Shown here one piece after another: positions 49,924 through 58,498 of a stretch of 64,000 nt of DNA. Origin of the DNA: JBBQFI01 sp038237805 (GTDB taxonomy: Bacteria; Verrucomicrobiota; Verrucomicrobiia; Chthoniobacterales; UBA10450); the NCBI GenBank assembly GCA_038237805.1, contig JBBRYI010000013.1, forward strand, positions 1 to 64,000, in the 5' to 3' direction. Numbering within the stretch: the stretch's first letter is position 1; every line of letters begins with the position of its first letter. The notes beneath the pieces were generated by a model. That model saw nothing but the letters and a program-made list of their open reading frames with translations. It was not told the origin of the DNA and did not search any database. The translations under genes were made by a program, and so were the position numbers.

Positions 49924-50556
49924 TTATCTCCGCGCGATATCGTAATAGGTTGTCCAATGAGTCGCGCTGCCTGCCGGATCGACGTACTCAGCATAGGTTA
50001 TTAAACGTTGCTGACCCGTACAAGCCGGCGCTGGATCATCCAGGACAAGATAACTCGTGCTACCGCCTGCACCTCGCACGGTAACCGCGGGTATGACAGT
50101 GTAACCTCTTACTATAACTACGTGACCTACAGCTCCTTTTGTCCCATAGCCGTAAGCCATCGGTTTCCCTGCGCACGCAATCTGGCTTTTGATATTAGAC
50201 CATGATAACGCCGTGGAGGATTCAGACGCAGTCATATTGACATAGGCCAGAGCGAGCTGGCTTGGCAGATCACAGTCGCTTGTCTTAGGGCAAGGAGTTC
50301 CGCGTGTTTGTTCGGTGCAACAATTTGCTTCGAACTCATTTTGTCCACCAAATCGCATGTTCGCCAGGGTGCATTGATTTGTGGAGATGCTCAAATGTTC
50401 GGCCAGCATTTGTGTTATCGCCGCCCAACACCAGTTATTCGTTTCCTGCGGCCGCAAAGTATTAGGAACATCCCCGGACAAACCCGGCCGGCAACAACCA
50501 GCCAGATAACTCGTTAGGCAAAAGCCGAAAACGGTTAAGATCTGTTTCGATTTCAT
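49924..50556 (-). CDS. Papain-like cysteine peptidase lipoprotein
   Basis: This 210-residue protein has a lipobox (TSYLAGCCRP, Cys21). Its peptidase core resembles the AvrRpt2/C39-like papain group: catalytic Cys43 in ETNNWCWAAITQMLAEH, His in KGAVGHVVIVRGYTV and a downstream acidic residue in YLVLDDPAP. Four further cysteines (NCCTEQTRGTPC, DC) may form disulfides. It should act in the periplasm or at the outer membrane on unknown substrates. It pairs with the following lipoprotein gene. Its signal codons CLTS carry a GCCTAACGA word (50511-50519). Confidence 0.8.
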   Translation of the reverse strand: MKSKQILTVFGFCLTSYLAGCCRPGLSGDVPNTLRPQETNNWCWAAITQMLAEHLSISTNQCTLANMRFGGQNEFEANCCTEQTRGTPCPKTSDCDLPSQLALAYVNMTASESSTALSWSNIKSQIACAGKPMAYGYGTKGAVGHVVIVRGYTVIPAVTVRGAGGSTSYLVLDDPAPACTGQQRLITYAEYVDPAGSATHWTTYYDIARR

Positions 50557-50748
50557 ATGGGACGAGTAACGGCCTAACTAACAGCCACGGCCGGACGATT
50601 GCGCGGCTTTATCAGTTTGTAGTCAAGCGTTTTGTGTTTCGGCGCGGTGCATCACGCGCCATCCATCGTTCGCGGCAGCGACCGCCAATTTTTCGGGTCC
50701 ACACAGTTTTGATTCGGCCCTTAACACAACTGCGGCTACAATTTCTTT

Positions 50749-52050
50749 GTGCACTCGTTTCATTACCGCGACGGGCGGCTGCTCTGCGAAAATGTCAGTC
50801 TCGACCGTGTTGCTGAGGAGTTTGGCACGCCTCTCTATGTATATAGTGCGGAAACGATTCTCGATCATTACCGCCGACTGGATGCCGCTCTGGCCCCGCT
50901 CGATCATCTCATTTGTTATGCGGTCAAAGCCAATTCGAACCGCGCGATTCTCAGTTTGTTGGCGCACGACAACGCGGGATTCGACATCGTTTCGGGGGGC
51001 GAACTTTACCGTGTCTTAGCGGCAGGTGGCGATCCGCGAAAATGCACTTTTGCCGGTGTCGGCAAATCGCGAGAGGAAATCGAGTACGCGCTTGAGCAAC
51101 GCGTTTACAGCTTCAACGTCGAAAGCGAAGCGGAACTCGAATATATCGATCACATCGCGGCAGACAAAGGCGTGCGAGCGTCGATCGCGTTGCGTCTCAA
51201 TCCCGATGTCGATTCACACACGCACGAGTACATTTCGACCGGCTCGCATGAGAACAAGTTTGGTATTGCGCTTGATCATGCCGCTTCGGTTTATGAGCGC
51301 GCAGCAAAAATGCGCCACATCGAGATCATTGGCGTGCAAATGCACATTGGATCTCAAATTACTCAGGCGAAGCCATTCGCGGACGCGATTGAGAAAGTTA
51401 AAGGAATTGTTCGTGATCTGAAATCGAAATACGGCATCAAATTTTTCAGCATCGGCGGCGGATTGGGTATCGTTTATGAATCCTCATTCGCCAGCGGTAG
51501 CAGCGAGTGGTGGAAGGAGAGTAAGAGTAAGAGCAAGAGCGCGGTGTCGATTCAGCAGTATGTCGATGCGATTTTGCCGATACTGGACGACTTGAAATTG
51601 CAAATCCTACTTGAGCCTGGTCGGCTACTGGTTGGCAATGCCGGCGTGCTCCTCACGCGCGTCCGTTATATCAAGCGTTCCGGCGAGAAGAAGTTTGCCA
51701 TTGTCGACGCCGGAATGAACGACTTGATTCGCCCGGCGCTCTATCACAGTTACCACGAGATTGTTCCACTGCGGGAACGACAAGACTCATCTCGTGAGAA
51801 GGTCGACATCGTCGGGCCCATCTGCGAAAGCGGCGACTTCTTCGCGCTTGATCGAGAGATGCCAGAACTACATGAAGGCGATCTCCTCGCGATCATGAGC
51901 GCGGGCGCCTACGGTTCTGTCATGGCCTCGAATTACAATTCGCGTCCCCTGCCAGCGGAAGCACTCGTCCGCGGTAACCGATTTGCGCTCATCCGTAACC
52001 GACAAAGGCCGGAAGACTTGGTGCGCGATGAGATCGAGCCGAAGTGGTAG
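50749..52050 (+). CDS. lysA: Diaminopimelate decarboxylase LysA
   Basis: This 433-residue PLP enzyme converts meso-diaminopimelate to lysine. It starts with GTG 50749. The PLP lysine is Lys60 in HLICYAVKANSNRAIL. GSHENKFGI, QMHIGSQITQ and FFSIGGGLGI bind PLP phosphate. The partner-subunit Cys is in VGPICESGDFFALD. After GGGLGIVYESS a Ser/Lys-rich insert (ESKSKSKSAVS) is encoded by AGTAAGAGCAAG-type repeats, in a loop that is variable in the family. It is unlinked to other lysine genes here. Confidence 0.95.
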   Translation: MHSFHYRDGRLLCENVSLDRVAEEFGTPLYVYSAETILDHYRRLDAALAPLDHLICYAVKANSNRAILSLLAHDNAGFDIVSGGELYRVLAAGGDPRKCTFAGVGKSREEIEYALEQRVYSFNVESEAELEYIDHIAADKGVRASIALRLNPDVDSHTHEYISTGSHENKFGIALDHAASVYERAAKMRHIEIIGVQMHIGSQITQAKPFADAIEKVKGIVRDLKSKYGIKFFSIGGGLGIVYESSFASGSSEWWKESKSKSKSAVSIQQYVDAILPILDDLKLQILLEPGRLLVGNAGVLLTRVRYIKRSGEKKFAIVDAGMNDLIRPALYHSYHEIVPLRERQDSSREKVDIVGPICESGDFFALDREMPELHEGDLLAIMSAGAYGSVMASNYNSRPLPAEALVRGNRFALIRNRQRPEDLVRDEIEPKW

Positions 52051-52171
52051 CGGAGCAATTGGACGAAATCTCCGGCGACCGATAACGCAGCGCAACTCAT
52101 CGACCGAGGAACGATCGGTTTCACTAAGGGGCCTTCAGAATCGGCATCCGGAAATCCAATTCGCAAAACTT

Positions 52172-52197
52172 CGTCCTCGTAGTTCAACGGATAGAAC
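52172..52197 (+). pseudogene. 26-bp fragment of tRNA-Arg(CCT) 5' end (attachment-site-like)
   Basis: The 26 bases beginning CGTCCTCGTAGTTCAACGG are identical to 54821-54846, the first 25 bases of the intact tRNA plus one base before it. Similarity ends abruptly on both sides. It is the left copy of a direct repeat bracketing the two kinase genes. Confidence 0.8.
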
Positions 52198-52271
52198 GAA
52201 CGATCAGGATGCTGAGATCACAGAGCTCATCAAAGATGATCTAACTGACTATAGGCGGTGACACTGAGGCA

Positions 52272-53354
52272 TTATTTGGCGTCACGAATTGGATTAGACC
52301 TAAAGGGAAGAGTGAAGTGAAACGTGCTGCCTTCTCCGAGCTTCGACTCGACCCATATTCTTCCCGAATGTTCTTTGACCATCATTTTTGCAATATAGAG
52401 TCCAAGTCCTATCCCGCTACGGTCTTGGTTATGTATCTGAGAGAAACGCTCGAAGATGGTGTTAATCTTTTCTGGGGCGATCCCCCCACCGGTATCGCTG
52501 ACTAAAACTTCCACTTCCTTTGCTTCAGAACCGGTTTTTTGGCAGGTTACACACACTCGGCCCTTAGCCGGTGTGAACTTTATGGCGTTTCCAATCAGAT
52601 TTGACAACACTTGTATAATACGGCCTCGGTCGCATAAAACGGAGCCACACATATCTTGCGACTGTGCTTCTAAGATTACTCCTTTCGAGGCCGCGGATCC
52701 TTGTAGTTGCTCTACTGCCTGATTTATTATTTCTCCAATCTCATGCTGCTCGCACTGCAGTGCTAATTTGCCTTCAGCTATTCTTTCTGCGTCTAACAAA
52801 TCCTGGATTAACCGCAGCATTTCTCCCGCACTTCTCTTTATTGATACGGCGAGTTCTTTTACATCCTTCGGCTCCTCTAATAGCTCGTCCGCTGTCATTG
52901 ATATGTGATTAAGAGGGTTCCTCAAGTCATGGCTTACGATGGCAAGAAATTCTTCCCTCGTAGTAAGAGTCGCCTTGGTTTTTTGGTGCCTCTCTTGTTC
53001 CTGAGATAACAATTCAGCGGAAGACTTGGCGATTGCCTGATGGCGGCTCCGTTCTATCCCTGTTGCAGCATCAGCTCGGATTCGTTCGTCGCTGAGCGCT
53101 TCGTCCGTAATTTCTCTTTCTTTGCGTAGCCTTTCATCTTGCCGATCTGCGAGGCCTGTTCCGACATCCGCTGACGCTGAATCGCGAGAAGCGTCTGAGT
53201 CGCTTCGCCTTTGCTGATTGGCCCTATCTGTCTCTACTCGTTCGGCATCCCGGTTTGAGTCCGATTGGAACTCAGAAGCTGAATTTGAGTTTTTTAACGC
53301 CTTGTCTGTTTGGTTGTGCTCGCTTTGCCTTGGAGGATCTTTCTCGGATGCCAT
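52272..53354 (-). CDS. Soluble sensor histidine kinase with long polar N-terminus
   Basis: This 360-residue kinase has a 125-residue N-terminal stretch rich in Asp, Arg, Ser and Glu (probably disordered, then coiled coil) in place of a sensor. HisKA follows with the H-box FLAIVSHDLRNPLNHISMTA. HATPase_c has LSNLIGNAIKFTPAKGRV (N), LVSDTGGGIAPEKI (G1), IFERFSQI (F) and SGIGLGLYIAKMMV (G2). There is no membrane helix, so it is cytosolic. No cognate regulator is adjacent. Base composition looks less GC-rich than its surroundings. Confidence 0.9.
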   Translation of the reverse strand: MASEKDPPRQSEHNQTDKALKNSNSASEFQSDSNRDAERVETDRANQQRRSDSDASRDSASADVGTGLADRQDERLRKEREITDEALSDERIRADAATGIERSRHQAIAKSSAELLSQEQERHQKTKATLTTREEFLAIVSHDLRNPLNHISMTADELLEEPKDVKELAVSIKRSAGEMLRLIQDLLDAERIAEGKLALQCEQHEIGEIINQAVEQLQGSAASKGVILEAQSQDMCGSVLCDRGRIIQVLSNLIGNAIKFTPAKGRVCVTCQKTGSEAKEVEVLVSDTGGGIAPEKINTIFERFSQIHNQDRSGIGLGLYIAKMMVKEHSGRIWVESKLGEGSTFHFTLPFRSNPIRDAK

Positions 53355-53551
53355 TTCCTTTATCTATTTTCAAACAATTTTTATCTGCGGCAGCCAAAGA
53401 GCGCAACTTTTTTCGAGGCTTTTCAAAGTAGAACTTCAAGTAGAACACATAACTCCCGAGATACGCTTACCCTGGCTCGCGTTACCGCATCGGTTCAGTG
53501 GGACCTATTCTCTAAATCCATTCTGATAACGTCGCGTGAGCAGCAGCACGC

Positions 53552-54724
53552 CTATGCTGCAGCGCCTGCTACTACAGAAAAAGGTTCCGGCATTGCGTGA
53601 CGAGGGAGTTCAATGGTGAAGACGCATCCGGAGCCGGGCACGTCGCGGACGCTGAGAGTTCCCCCGTTCACCTCGACGCTGCGCCGAGAAATCGACAGTC
53701 CGAGTCCTAAGCCGGTTTTATTCTCGCCGGCCTGCGTGAAGGGAAGAAACATCTTTTCCGCGTCGCCGGCCGGAAGGCCTCCGCAGTGATCGTGGACTTC
53801 GATCCGTACGCGATCGCCAGCTGGGTACGCGTTCAATGTGACTTCACTGTGCTGGCGCGTGAATTTGAACGCATTTTGCAGCAAGTTTCCCACCGCCGAA
53901 GAAAGAAGGTCTCGGTCAACATCAATGGCGAGTCGCGAATCAACGTAGGGGATTTTCAATACGCATTCCTCAACCTGAGCCTCAAGTGACGCGGATAGTT
54001 TGACTTCGGCGATGAAGTCGGAAAGCGAAAACAGTCGGTGTTTCGTCGGCATACCGGCCGTCATTCGAACGTCGGAGAGAGACCTATCTATCAGCCTGCG
54101 TAGTCCTACTAAGCTACGATCCAAAACGGTGCCCGTCGCCCCGTTCACTCCAACATTGCCTTCCTTGATAGCAGCAAGCGCGAGCGTGGCGCTATTGAGC
54201 AGGTTACGCAATTCGTGCGCGAAAGCACCCAACCGCTCATTCAACGCGTCGGCGCTCTTGTCAGCAGTACGAGAATCGCGGTGTCGGGTGAATTCGGTGA
54301 CGGCATCCGCAATTGCGTTGTCTAGACAACGGTTAAGAGTTCGAAACTCGTCTGTGGTGAACTGCTTATTGCGTTCGAATGCAAGATCCGTTATGGCCTG
54401 GCAGAGGTCTCCATAGTCGTGAACAACTTGGTCAACTGTGAATCCGTGCTGCAATAGTTCGCGGCCGTGTTGCGTCGCAGTGTCGCCCATCTCGGATGAA
54501 CCTGGCTTCCCACCTCCCGAGGGTCCGGAAATTCTGCGGCTTTCGTTTGAGTCCGGCGTCTGTTCCACTTTGAGGGTCGCAATGAGTTGATCAAGGAAGT
54601 GTGCTATTCCGTGATCGAGCTCCTCTTTCGTCGCTTCAGGCGCGGCCCTTTGAGCTACTTTCGCCCTGCACCGCTCGATCAATTCCTTCCGATTTACGGT
54701 GAGGAATTTATGCATCATAACCAT
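53552..54724 (-). CDS. Soluble sensor histidine kinase with RsbRD-like N-terminal domain
   Basis: This 390-residue kinase has an N-terminal helical domain (LTVNRKELIERCRAKVAQRA through HGFTVDQVVHDYGDLCQAIT) that resembles the RsbRD_N globin-like sensor. HisKA follows with H-box LGAFAHELRNLLNSATLALA. HATPase_c has VGNLLQNAFKFTRQHSEVTL, DHCGGLPAGDAEKM and LGLGLSISRRSVEVNGG. No membrane helices. Start codons ATG 54724, 54718 and 54715 are all possible. It shares the tRNA-bracketed segment with the kinase at 52272 and is separated from it by about 200 bases. Confidence 0.88.
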   Translation of the reverse strand: MVMMHKFLTVNRKELIERCRAKVAQRAAPEATKEELDHGIAHFLDQLIATLKVEQTPDSNESRRISGPSGGGKPGSSEMGDTATQHGRELLQHGFTVDQVVHDYGDLCQAITDLAFERNKQFTTDEFRTLNRCLDNAIADAVTEFTRHRDSRTADKSADALNERLGAFAHELRNLLNSATLALAAIKEGNVGVNGATGTVLDRSLVGLRRLIDRSLSDVRMTAGMPTKHRLFSLSDFIAEVKLSASLEAQVEECVLKIPYVDSRLAIDVDRDLLSSAVGNLLQNAFKFTRQHSEVTLNAYPAGDRVRIEVHDHCGGLPAGDAEKMFLPFTQAGENKTGLGLGLSISRRSVEVNGGTLSVRDVPGSGCVFTIELPRHAMPEPFSVVAGAAA

Positions 54725-54821
54725 AACAATTTAGCATAAATCGGTCCTTCGACGAATATTCTTTGACATCGATTTTCGACAGTGAAATCTGAACCATGCG
54801 TAATGGTTAACTTTCGAAAAC

Positions 54822-54893
54822 GTCCTCGTAGTTCAACGGATAGAACAAGGGTTTCCTAAACCTTAAATCTGAGTTCGATTCTCAGCGGGGACA
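54822..54893 (+). tRNA. tRNA-Arg (anticodon CCT)
   Basis: A full cloverleaf: acceptor GTCCTCG with CGGGGAC, D arm TAGTTCAACGGATAGAAC, anticodon loop TTCCTAA and T arm GAGTTCGATTCTC. The CCA end is not encoded. Its first 25 bases are duplicated at 52173. Confidence 0.93.
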
Positions 54894-55058
54894 TTGTGTG
54901 TTCCTCCGCGGATGAAACAACTGAAGTGAAAATACAAGGGCTACGCGCATCGTTGATATTCCCGAGCAGCGCGGTATTCTGGCAACGGGCGACGACGCGA
55001 AGCGCGCGTGAAGTTCTTCTCGATGTCCAACGCCGCCGTCTAGTCCGTAATTTATACA

Positions 55059-55991
55059 ATGTCGATTGAAGGTCTCGGCGAAAAATTTCGAGAAGCGCGT
55101 CTCGCGCGCAAATTGACGCTCGATGAGGCGGCGCGAATGACTAAAATTCGCCCGTCGCGTCTGGGCGAGATTGAGGGGGATGATTTCTCGAACTTCCCGA
55201 GCCTCGCTTACGCGAAAGGTTTTCTTCTCATCTACGGAAAATTTTTAGATGTGGATGTGAGCTCATATATGGAAGCGTTTGAAACTTCCAATGCCGTCAC
55301 GGTGGATGGTTATTCTTATCTACAGGATAATCCCGCGCCGAAACCGCCGCCCACCATCATTCGCGCTCCGAAGAACAAAACTTCGCTGTTGCCACTTTTG
55401 ATTGGCATCGTTGTCCTCGTGGTCGGATTTTCATTGATAAAGTTGATTCTCGATATTTCGCGCATTACGCCGCCGCGCAGGAACGGGAGCGCGTCACCGT
55501 CACCTTCTGCGACGGCGGCTTCGGGACCAATCGTTGCTCCGCGTGCGCTGCCGGTTGAGAGCGCGCCAAGTCCACCTCGGAGTGTGGTCGCTGAAACAAC
55601 GCCAAGTCCGACTCCCGCTCCGGTAATCGCGAGTTCCACTCCCGAGCCAACGCCGTTACCGTCGCCGCCGAGTGAACCGGAAGTGCGCCGGGCCGAACCA
55701 GTGCACCCAGCCGATCTGGCCAAGGCGGGATTGCAGACATCGGCTGCCGCTGAACTCCCGGCCGGCGCGAAGCGTCTCGAGATTCGTCCAGTCCGAAAAA
55801 CATTTGTCAGAGTGGTGGTGGAGAAAAACGGGCGGCGGCAGGCATTCGAACAGTGGATTGCTCCCGGCGATCGGCCGCTCCTATTCGAAGGCCAGAGCTT
55901 CACCGTTCGGGCGCTGGAGCGCGACTCGGTGCAATTGCGCAAAAATGGAAAACGCGTTGCGGATGACGATGCCGATATCACAATCGAGTAA
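55059..55991 (+). CDS. RodZ-like cytoskeletal/HTH membrane protein
   Basis: This 310-residue protein has a RodZ layout. Residues 5-70 form an Xre-type helix-turn-helix (FREARLARKLTLDEAARMTK, LGEIEGDDFSNFPSLAYAKG). A membrane helix lies at about 110-130 (LLPLLIGIVVLVVGFSLIKL). A Pro/Ser/Thr periplasmic linker follows, then a DUF4115-like beta domain (FVRVVVEKNGRRQAFEQWIA). RodZ links MreB to the cell wall machinery. Its 3' end overlaps rimO by about 25 bases in another frame, a neighbour pair also seen elsewhere. The linker is longer than in E. coli. Confidence 0.8.
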   Translation: MSIEGLGEKFREARLARKLTLDEAARMTKIRPSRLGEIEGDDFSNFPSLAYAKGFLLIYGKFLDVDVSSYMEAFETSNAVTVDGYSYLQDNPAPKPPPTIIRAPKNKTSLLPLLIGIVVLVVGFSLIKLILDISRITPPRRNGSASPSPSATAASGPIVAPRALPVESAPSPPRSVVAETTPSPTPAPVIASSTPEPTPLPSPPSEPEVRRAEPVHPADLAKAGLQTSAAAELPAGAKRLEIRPVRKTFVRVVVEKNGRRQAFEQWIAPGDRPLLFEGQSFTVRALERDSVQLRKNGKRVADDDADITIE

Positions 55992-57348
55992 AGCAACGCG
56001 ACCGACGAAAGTCGGAATGATCAGCCTCGGTTGCGCGAAGAATCTGGTCGATGCCGAGATCATGCTCGGGAGCGTGCTGGAGCGGGGGATGGAAATCACG
56101 TCGCGCGCCGATGAAGCGGATGTGCTCGTGGTGAACACGTGCGCCTTCATCGATTCGGCGAAGGAAGAATCGATTGAAGCAATTCTCGACGCACATGAAC
56201 AACGATTGAATGTGCGCCCGGACCAAAAACTGATTGTGAGCGGCTGTATGTCGCAGCGATATGCCGCCGAGTTGCGTGAGACATTGCCGGAGGTGGATGC
56301 TTTTATCGGATTGGATCAAGTGCATGAGCTCGGCGCGATCGTGCAACGTGTGCTCGATTCGCCTAACGAGTTAGAGCGCAGCTTCGTCACGGCGCGCCCA
56401 AGTTACATTCCGGATTACGACACACCGCGGTTTCGCCTCACGCCCGCGCACAGTGCCTATCTAAAAATCGCGGAAGGCTGCAATCATCCCTGTAGTTTTT
56501 GTGTCATCCCGCAGATGCGTGGACGTCATCGCAGCCGTCCACCTGCCTCCGTGCTCGCAGAAATTCGCGGATTGGTTGCCGAAGGTGTACGCGAAATCAA
56601 CCTCATCAGTCAGGATACGACTTATTACGGGATGGATTTGTGGGCGGAGAAGGCAAGCCCGCGTCAACCGATCGATTCCTCCCGCGGTCCTACGCTGACC
56701 GCGCTTCTGCGCGAGATCGAAAATATCGAGGGCGATTTTTGGGTGCGGCTGCTCTACACACATCCGGCGCATTGGAGCGGGGAATTAATCAGGACAATCG
56801 CTGAGAGCAGCAAGGTCGCGCGCTACATCGACATGCCGCTGCAGCATATCGATGAAATGATGCTCGGACGAATGCGGCGCGAAACGAGCCGCGCGCACAT
56901 AGAAAATCTGATCGGCGAAATCCGCGCCGGGATTCCCGGCATCGCCTTGCGAACCACATTCATCGTAGGCTTTCCCGGCGAGACGGAGGCGGAATTTGAA
57001 ACGCTGGTCGAATTCATTGAGCGCATTCGTTTCGAGCGATTGGGCATTTTCAAATACTCACAGGAAGACGGTTCGCGCGCGGCCAAAATGTCCGAGCAAA
57101 TTTCCGCTGCGACGAAAAACGCGCGTTTCCGGCGCGCCATGACGTTGCAGCAAAAGATCGCGCGCGAAATTGCGCAGCAGCAGGTTGGATTAAGAATGAA
57201 ACTGCTGGTCGATTCGCCACTTATTGCCCGCACCGAGGCAGATGCTCCCGAAGTCGACGCGCGCGTTATGCTGGACGAGCCGGCACCGGTGGGAGAATTC
57301 ATCGAGCGACAGATTCGCGGCGCGCGCGGCTACGATTTGTTAGGCTGA
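55963..57348 (+). CDS. rimO: Ribosomal protein S12 methylthiotransferase RimO
   Basis: About 461 residues from ATG 55963, with ATG 55969 as an alternative. It overlaps the rodZ-like gene. RimO adds a methylthio group to an Asp of S12. The UPF0004 domain has GMISLGCAKNLVDAEIMLGS, VVNTCAFIDSAKEESIEAIL and VSGCMSQRYAAEL, whose three Cys bind an auxiliary cluster. The radical SAM motif is KIAEGCNHPCSFCVIPQMRG. It also has TTFIVGFPGETEAEFE and a TRAM tail. VNTCAFIDSAKEE and QMRGRHRSRP favour RimO over MiaB. DSPNELE codons hold a GCCTAACGA word (56361-56369). Confidence 0.94.
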   Translation: MTMPISQSSKATRPTKVGMISLGCAKNLVDAEIMLGSVLERGMEITSRADEADVLVVNTCAFIDSAKEESIEAILDAHEQRLNVRPDQKLIVSGCMSQRYAAELRETLPEVDAFIGLDQVHELGAIVQRVLDSPNELERSFVTARPSYIPDYDTPRFRLTPAHSAYLKIAEGCNHPCSFCVIPQMRGRHRSRPPASVLAEIRGLVAEGVREINLISQDTTYYGMDLWAEKASPRQPIDSSRGPTLTALLREIENIEGDFWVRLLYTHPAHWSGELIRTIAESSKVARYIDMPLQHIDEMMLGRMRRETSRAHIENLIGEIRAGIPGIALRTTFIVGFPGETEAEFETLVEFIERIRFERLGIFKYSQEDGSRAAKMSEQISAATKNARFRRAMTLQQKIAREIAQQQVGLRMKLLVDSPLIARTEADAPEVDARVMLDEPAPVGEFIERQIRGARGYDLLG

Positions 57349-57378
57349 GAGGGGGCGATTTTCGCATCGCGGGAGTGG

Positions 57379-57398
57379 TTCGCAATTGACATTGCGAA
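57379..57398. promoter_or_regulatory. Palindrome upstream of proline-rich protein/trxA genes
   Basis: TTCGCAAT and ATTGCGAA flank a 4-base centre and overlap a TTGACA -35-like box (57386-57391), 59 bases before the next start codon. It is an operator candidate. No good -10 box follows at 17 bases. Confidence 0.4.
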
Positions 57399-57456
57399 GC
57401 CAGAATGACACACAACTAAGAATCACAATTGCCAGATTCCCTGGCCCAAAATTGCG

Positions 57457-58113
57457 ATGGCTGAGACTAACGAACCGAAAAAGGAAACTGTGCGCATCAA
57501 ACTGCCGCCTCGTCAGGCGGACAGCGCATCCAATTCAAACAGCGGGCATCGCGACACAGTTAGGATTAATCTGCCGCCGCGGACACCGAACAACTCTTCG
57601 GCCGGTTATCCAAATCTAAAACCTCCGAGTGCGCCTTCACCGGTAGCGCGCGCGCCGGTGCTGCCCGGTCTGGGTCAGCCGCCGCAAGCTCCGTCTTTTC
57701 CCGTGCCTTCGATTGCGGAGCCTGTGCCCTCAGCACGCCACACTCCGTCGATCGCTGAATCGATTGTCGATCCGCCGCTGGCCCCGCCGCCACCTCCTCC
57801 TCTCGCACACAAAGCATCATCAATTCCTGCCGCTCCGCCGCCGCGCGTGACTCCGTCGCCTGGTCCCAAAAAAGAGACGGCGCGCATCGCGATAATGCCG
57901 GAGCCAAAAAAACCAGCGCCACCGACAGTCAAGATGTCGAAGACGCAACCGCTCATAACAGCGCCAGAACCGAGCCAGGAAACCACTCCCATCTTTGTCG
58001 AACCTGCAGACTCAAATGAGATGATCGAGTCGATCCCAGTTCCGTTGTGCTGGGCACTTGTCGGCGTTTCAGCTTTGATTTTCATTATTCAAGTTTGGAC
58101 TTACTTTTCTTGA
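57457..58113 (+). CDS. Proline-rich tail-anchored membrane protein
   Basis: This 218-residue protein begins with two related motifs (KKETVRIKLPPRQ and RDTVRINLPPRTP), repeated later as KKETARIAIMPEP. A long Pro/Ala/Ser region with a run of six prolines follows, ending in one membrane helix (LCWALVGVSALIFIIQVWTY). It looks like a tail-anchored protein with a flexible cytosolic arm. I know no function. The thioredoxin gene starts three bases after its stop, so they are co-transcribed. A redox or envelope role is only a guess. Confidence 0.7.
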   Translation: MAETNEPKKETVRIKLPPRQADSASNSNSGHRDTVRINLPPRTPNNSSAGYPNLKPPSAPSPVARAPVLPGLGQPPQAPSFPVPSIAEPVPSARHTPSIAESIVDPPLAPPPPPPLAHKASSIPAAPPPRVTPSPGPKKETARIAIMPEPKKPAPPTVKMSKTQPLITAPEPSQETTPIFVEPADSNEMIESIPVPLCWALVGVSALIFIIQVWTYFS

Positions 58114-58116
58114 ATT

Positions 58117-58446
58117 ATGGAAAACGCCGCCACTGTAACTCTGACCGAAGCGAACTTTGAGACCGAAGTGACCAAAAGCACCCAGCCCGTCCTGGTGGAT
58201 TTCTGGGCCGAATGGTGCGGTCCCTGCAAAATGATCGCGCCTATTCTGGATGAGATTGCGAAAGAAAAAGCCGGTGCGGTCAAAGTGGCGAAGGTCAATG
58301 TGGATGACAATCAAAGTTTGTCGGTGCGCTTCAACATTCGCGCCATTCCTTCGCTCCTTCTTTTCAAGGACGGTGAGGTGCGCGATCAGGTCACCGGTAT
58401 GACGAGCAAAAAAAATCTGCTCGATAAGCTGGCGGCCCTTGCCTAA
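58117..58446 (+). CDS. trxA: Thioredoxin
   Basis: This 109-residue protein has the classic active site FWAEWCGPCKMIAPILDEIA (Cys34 and Cys37). It also has VKVAKVNVDDNQSLSVRFNI, the cis-Pro in RAIPSLLLFKDGEV, and a Gly-containing last helix. It reduces disulfides in cytosolic proteins using thioredoxin reductase, which is not in this window. The stop codon TAA is part of a GCCTAACGA word at 58441-58449. Confidence 0.96.
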   Translation: MENAATVTLTEANFETEVTKSTQPVLVDFWAEWCGPCKMIAPILDEIAKEKAGAVKVAKVNVDDNQSLSVRFNIRAIPSLLLFKDGEVRDQVTGMTSKKNLLDKLAALA

Positions 58447-58451
58447 CGAAT
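58441..58451 (+). repeat. GCCTAACGART word, representative of at least 19 dispersed copies
   Basis: Copies of GCCTAACGA on the + strand begin at 3596, 11667, 15013, 16954, 18340, 24832, 32745, 33861, 37703, 46999, 48704, 56361, 58441, 58517 and 61185. Copies on the minus strand cover 22769-22777, 33220-33228, 40176-40184 and 50511-50519. Thirteen of them continue as RT. This one supplies the trxA stop codon. Confidence 0.85.
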
Positions 58452-58498
58452 TGAGCAGATAGGGGCGATGAACCTCAATCGCCCGCGCGCGATTCGGG

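Larger units (their letters stand above)
52172..54846. mobile_element. Candidate tRNA-integrated segment bracketed by 26-bp direct repeats
   Basis: A segment of about 2.65 kb lies between the tRNA-Arg 5' fragment and the intact tRNA. This is the pattern expected after integration into the 5' half of a tRNA gene, where the element restores the tRNA. It holds two histidine kinase genes on the minus strand and no integrase. The first kinase gene looks AT-richer than its neighbours. It could instead be a local duplication with deletion. Confidence 0.45.
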
